Source of the DNA: Candidatus Thalassarchaeaceae archaeon
GTDB lineage: Archaea; Thermoplasmatota; Poseidoniia; Poseidoniales; Thalassarchaeaceae
Length of the DNA: 8,217 nt
Direction: 5' to 3'
Assembly: GCA_029250565.1 (NCBI GenBank)
Contig: JAQXFA010000048.1
Location: 1 to 8,217, forward strand
The translations under genes and the position numbers were made by a program. The notes below the pieces were generated by a model. The model saw nothing but the letters and a program-made list of their open reading frames with translations. It had not been told where the DNA came from and ran no database searches. This document shows, one piece after another, positions 5,618-8,217 of the stretch (within the stretch, counting starts at the first letter, position 1; each line of letters opens with the position of its first letter).

Positions 5618-7758
5618 TAACCTTGTGCCTCTTTTTTACCGAGTTGAGGCTCGTCTTTACCGCTGTCCATCATGATTTTCAAGGCTACTCCAAGTCCACC
5701 CCAGACAGCAGTGGCTACTACGAAAAAGAGCAAGAGGGCCATGAAGGTGTTACCATATGGTGCGCGGTAAGCAATGCTGATTTCTTCATATGTACCAGGT
5801 GCTGGATAAGAGAATGGGAAGGTTCCTGACCGTGTCCCCAACATCGACTTGTAGTGGAGTTTACCGCTGAAATCATCTGGAACTGGAACATTTGCGATGA
5901 TAAGGTCGCCCGTTTCGTTGTTTTCTAGTGTACAATTTTCACTGGTTTCTTGGAATCCGGTCATCCTCCAATCTTCCGTGACCCATTCCTTGGGGCCGAA
6001 ATCACTCTGCTGGCGAGTTGGTTTGACGGTTCTCCACATAACGTGGGTGTAATTATCATCGTTGGTGAATGGGAAGTTCGGATCGATGCACATCGTGATT
6101 GGAATTGGACCTAAGTCGGGAATGACCAAGTCATCTGCGCTGACAATCCACTGGTTCTGCTCTACCTCCTCTATGCCAATATTAGCACGCTCGCGGGGGT
6201 CATCGGCGATTCTCACCATGTAGAACGGAATGCCTAGGTTACGGACAGCGATGTGGTTGACATCTTCCGGCTGCTGGTGGAAGGCAGTGCCAATCTCAAT
6301 GGTGTAGCAATATGATTCGTAAAGCCCGTAGTGCCAATCGCAGTAATCACCGGTGGTGGGATAAAGATCGCTGCTCTGCATGTTTTCGTAATTCGTCATC
6401 TCGGCCATCTTATTGCCGTGATAAATTAGTTGTTCATGGTCAGTTGTCTCACAATTGGTGCAATGACCCCATGGATACAGAACAAGTTCTGAGTAAGAGT
6501 GCCAAGTGAGGGTTGCCTTGTAGTCCGGCGAGCCATCCCCATCGTCGTCATTCATCTCAGTCAAATCCTGAATGAAACGAGTCTCCGGTTCCGAGTTGCC
6601 ACCCCACCAATCCTCATCAGTTAGGCCATCGGCGTCGTCGTCCTTTCCATCAACATGGTCCTCATTGATTTGTCCGTCACCATCGTTATCAGTGTCATCT
6701 ACGGGTCCATTGTAGACATCGTTGTTTGGACCACTAGCATAGCAGAATCCCGGGAAAATCGGCCCGGTGGCACCAAGAGGGGCTCCCCATTCAAACTGAT
6801 AGTTTCGATTCAGGTCTACACCATCGCAACTTGGATCCACTTCTTCATCGGTATCTGGAATAGGTGTGAATCCTGTGGCTGTGTTGTCGCGCAGATTTTT
6901 CCTCCAACCTGGAGAGTCGCAATTCCAAGCGTCTTCACCACAGAACACTTCTCGGTCATATCGGTTGCCGTCAACATTCAGCATCGGTATGAGATATATC
7001 TCTCGGGTGTTGACCAGATCAGTGATGTCCTGCTCGGAGAAGTCCTCGTCTACACCTAAATCACCAGGACCACATGGCTGTCCATCGCCATTAGAGTCTT
7101 GGAAGTTCGCGGCCAAAGAGAGGCAATCACCATCATCGTCGAGTTGACCATCCCCATCGGAGTCGCCCCATGTATCCTCATCAACCTCTCCGTCACCGTC
7201 GTTGTCGATACCAGCTGTTCCGTAGTAGTAAGCAAGCGTCTCTAGGAAGAACATCGGCACCTCGTAGGACATCCACTCTCGGGCATGGTGGTTGCCAACC
7301 AACTGGATATCAGGAATATCCGGGTAATTGCCACAATCACCGATGAAGTCATTGCACTCGCCACCATCTACTCCTTGGAGTTCCTCGCCACCACCAGTAA
7401 TCTTCATCCAAGGAGATGGATGCTTGTAGAAATGACCTTTGTAACTATCTGCAGTCATTTCCATGCCACGGGCATTTGTCCCGCCATTCAGACCCTCGTG
7501 GAAGGACATGATGTCCGAATTCTGCTCAGCCAGCTGCATCATGCGGTCTCGCATCGTGAAATAGTCGTGATAAGTCTTGAACTGAATCCGGTCGTTACCA
7601 CCCCATGGGTGGACTTGGTAGACATACTCATCACTCCAGATATCCTCCGGTTCCAAACCCTCAGAAGTGTCGTCCTGAGTGTTCATGCCAATGCTACCTG
7701 TAAGGGCTAATGAGTTGAAAAGAAGAAGAGTGAGGAGTATTGCCTTAGCGTTCCGCAT
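5617..7758 (-). CDS. Secreted, membrane-anchored M14 zinc carboxypeptidase with Ca-binding-type loops
   Basis: Metallocarboxypeptidase (M14, carboxypeptidase A-like) predicted to remove C-terminal amino acids from peptides outside the cell. 713 residues. Signal peptide about 1-23. Zinc ligands are His158 and Glu161 in NHHAREW, and His420 in LTWHSYSELVLYPWG. Substrate-binding motifs are WRKN (285-288) and GVDLNRNY (313-320). The catalytic Glu488 is in YTIEIG. Within the catalytic domain are inserted Asp/Gly-rich DxDxDG-type loops (about 185-236, 354-384, 403-412), like thrombospondin type-3 or EF-hand-like calcium sites. Fourteen cysteines suggest disulfides. A probable beta domain (about 540-665) precedes a C-terminal transmembrane helix (about 671-696) and a short Lys/Glu-rich cytoplasmic tail, giving type I topology. 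ATG 7758 follows GGTG by 6 nt. It is the first gene of the minus-strand block, and the transporter follows with no gap. GC content appears higher than in its neighbours. Confidence 0.93.
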   Translation of the reverse strand: MRNAKAILLTLLLFNSLALTGSIGMNTQDDTSEGLEPEDIWSDEYVYQVHPWGGNDRIQFKTYHDYFTMRDRMMQLAEQNSDIMSFHEGLNGGTNARGMEMTADSYKGHFYKHPSPWMKITGGGEELQGVDGGECNDFIGDCGNYPDIPDIQLVGNHHAREWMSYEVPMFFLETLAYYYGTAGIDNDGDGEVDEDTWGDSDGDGQLDDDGDCLSLAANFQDSNGDGQPCGPGDLGVDEDFSEQDITDLVNTREIYLIPMLNVDGNRYDREVFCGEDAWNCDSPGWRKNLRDNTATGFTPIPDTDEEVDPSCDGVDLNRNYQFEWGAPLGATGPIFPGFCYASGPNNDVYNGPVDDTDNDGDGQINEDHVDGKDDDADGLTDEDWWGGNSEPETRFIQDLTEMNDDDGDGSPDYKATLTWHSYSELVLYPWGHCTNCETTDHEQLIYHGNKMAEMTNYENMQSSDLYPTTGDYCDWHYGLYESYCYTIEIGTAFHQQPEDVNHIAVRNLGIPFYMVRIADDPRERANIGIEEVEQNQWIVSADDLVIPDLGPIPITMCIDPNFPFTNDDNYTHVMWRTVKPTRQQSDFGPKEWVTEDWRMTGFQETSENCTLENNETGDLIIANVPVPDDFSGKLHYKSMLGTRSGTFPFSYPAPGTYEEISIAYRAPYGNTFMALLLFFVVATAVWGGLGVALKIMMDSGKDEPQLGKKEAQG

Positions 7759-7763
7759 CGTTT

Positions 7764-7776
7764 ACACCAAAGGTGT
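7764..7776 (-). promoter_or_regulatory. Shine-Dalgarno site within a small hairpin, peptidase leader
   Basis: The minus-strand mRNA reads ACACC-UUU-GGUGU followed by AAACG and the AUG at 7758. GGUG is the likely ribosome binding site, 6 nt before the start, and it lies in the 3' arm of a perfect 5-bp inverted repeat with a 3-nt loop. The inverted repeat is directly visible; a regulatory effect is inference. Confidence 0.5.
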
Positions 7777-7807
7777 CCAACCTGCTTTCACTCTTGAAAC
7801 AACCGCC

Positions 7808-7819
7808 ACAATATAATGA
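7808..7819 (-). promoter_or_regulatory. Candidate TATA box for the peptidase gene
   Basis: On the minus strand this reads CATTATATTGTG, an archaeal TATA-like element. A transcription start about 25 nt downstream would leave a leader of about 30 nt before ATG 7758. No clear purine-rich BRE precedes it, so the call is tentative. Confidence 0.35.
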
Positions 7820-7830
7820 CGGAAATTGAC

Positions 7831-7844
7831 GATTATAGCATAAT
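7831..7844 (+). promoter_or_regulatory. Candidate TATA box for the rightward membrane-protein gene
   Basis: GATTATAGCATAAT is an AT-rich TATA-like stretch. A start about 25 nt downstream would fall near 7865 and give a leader of roughly 45 nt containing the 7870-7894 hairpin. Tentative. Confidence 0.3.
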
Positions 7845-7869
7845 TCAATTGACAAATGTGAAGAAAAAA

Positions 7870-7894
7870 CCATCGTTGACTTTTCAAATGATGG
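7870..7894 (+). repeat. Imperfect inverted repeat in the leader of the rightward gene
   Basis: CCATC pairs with GATGG and TTGA with TCAA, around a CTTT loop with a 1x2 internal mismatch. The structure ends 16 nt before ATG 7911. It could be a leader hairpin or a protein-binding site; 9 base pairs are modest and could arise by chance. Confidence 0.4.
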
Positions 7895-7910
7895 ACGCCC
7901 GGCCCACTTC

Positions 7911-8217
7911 ATGGATGCATTTATCCAATTAGTACCCGGCTGGGATAATCTGGTATTTGGCGTGCAAACGGGAGTATTTGCTGCCTTGTTGGGGATTTTC
8001 ATCCTAGGTATGATTGCTCGCCAGCTAACAATGTACATTCTCCCACATATTCTATCACACTGGACTAAGAATGTCGAGAATATTAACGAGTTTGAACTTA
8101 GTGCCCGCTCACCATTCGGCGCATCAGCGGCAGGATTGGTGTGGTGGAAGTTAGTTGAATATTTAGCAGCCGAGGCGGCTGAACCAGGGTCAGTTATTAC
8201 CCTACCATCTACCTACG
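7911..8217 (+). CDS. Membrane protein, N-terminal part (runs off right edge); possibly MscS-like
   Basis: An open frame of 102 codons continuing past the window end. The product starts MDAFIQLVPGWDN, has a strong hydrophobic helix (about 13-35), a polar linker (about 48-65), and a second hydrophobic stretch (about 67-86) introduced by RSPFGASAAG. One N-terminal helix, a charged linker, and then a helix beginning at an R-P motif recalls the outer helices of MscS-type mechanosensitive channels. The diagnostic pore helix and beta domain are not in the window, so this is only a possibility. ATG 7911 is the first ATG in frame after a stop at 7836; no Shine-Dalgarno site precedes it, and a hairpin lies just upstream. 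It is transcribed divergently from the peptidase. It could equally be an unrelated membrane protein. Confidence 0.7.
   Translation, partial: MDAFIQLVPGWDNLVFGVQTGVFAALLGIFILGMIARQLTMYILPHILSHWTKNVENINEFELSARSPFGASAAGLVWWKLVEYLAAEAAEPGSVITLPSTY

Larger units (their letters stand above)
7759..7910. promoter_or_regulatory. Divergent intergenic/promoter region
   Basis: This 152 bp AT-rich gap separates the minus-strand peptidase from the plus-strand membrane-protein gene, so it should hold both promoters. It contains TATA-like stretches in both orientations, three TTGAC copies and two small inverted repeats. No gene is seen in it; the minus-strand open frame crossing it lacks protein-like composition. 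Confidence 0.6.

Noticed and set aside
6600..7210. Possible CRISPR or tandem DNA repeat, because of recurring CATC/GTCA/TCGTC strings
   Set aside because: The repetition comes from GAC/GAT/GGT codons of the calcium-type loops; there are no regular spacers or exact repeat units.
6655..7710. Several plus-strand open frames of 90-140 codons opposite the peptidase
   Set aside because: They are antisense shadows of a strongly supported peptidase frame, created by its repetitive Asp/Gly codons.
7830..7855. Bacterial-type -10/-35 promoter (TATAAT and TTGTCA on the minus strand)
   Set aside because: The spacing is about 12 bp, too short for a sigma-70 promoter, and the gene content points to an archaeon.
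7888..7932. Short upstream reading frame starting ATGATG ahead of the rightward gene
   Set aside because: Only 14 codons, no ribosome site, out of frame and ending inside the downstream gene; more likely chance.
7745..8038. Minus-strand open frame of 97 codons across the divergent intergenic region
   Set aside because: It overlaps the start of the peptidase gene and the better-supported plus-strand membrane-protein gene, has no ribosome site, and has no recognisable protein character.

Overview
The window looks like a piece of an archaeal chromosome, most probably a marine Thermoplasmatota (Marine Group II/III, 'Ca. Poseidoniales'-like) genome. The reasons are the histidyl-tRNA synthetase subtype, a bifunctional NAD(P)H-hydrate repair enzyme, a large Ca-loop-rich secreted M14 carboxypeptidase with a C-terminal membrane anchor, and frequent GTG/TTG starts behind GGTG-type Shine-Dalgarno sites. 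This assignment is an inference; no rRNA or tRNA gene is present to confirm it.

Layout: positions 1-7758 hold six tightly packed genes, all on the minus strand. In transcription order (right to left) they are: (1) a cell-surface M14 zinc carboxypeptidase, 7758-5617; (2) a sodium-dependent NSS/SNF-family transporter, 5616-3826, whose open frame starts on the base after the peptidase stop codon; (3) the NAD(P)H-hydrate epimerase/dehydratase Nnr, about 3776-2325; (4) a small single-pass membrane protein with a charged coiled coil, 2308-1751; (5) a GtrA-like four-helix membrane protein with a lysine/alanine-rich tail, about 1745-1143; (6) histidyl-tRNA synthetase, from 1083 off the left edge. Gaps are 0 to about 60 bp, so one long transcript is possible. 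A divergent AT-rich intergenic region (7759-7910) separates this block from a plus-strand membrane-protein gene that runs off the right edge.

Functional reading: the first two genes form a plausible nutrient-uptake pair. The surface carboxypeptidase would release C-terminal amino acids from peptides, and the transporter would import them with Na+. Nnr and HisS are housekeeping functions. The coiled-coil protein and the GtrA-like protein are adjacent, possibly translationally coupled, membrane-embedded and oppositely charged; their roles are unknown. I see no CRISPR array, insertion sequence, tRNA, rRNA or defence system. The most unusual items are the calcium-binding-type loops inside the peptidase catalytic domain, the peptidase-transporter coupling, the altered substrate and chloride site of the transporter, and the acidic/basic membrane pair.
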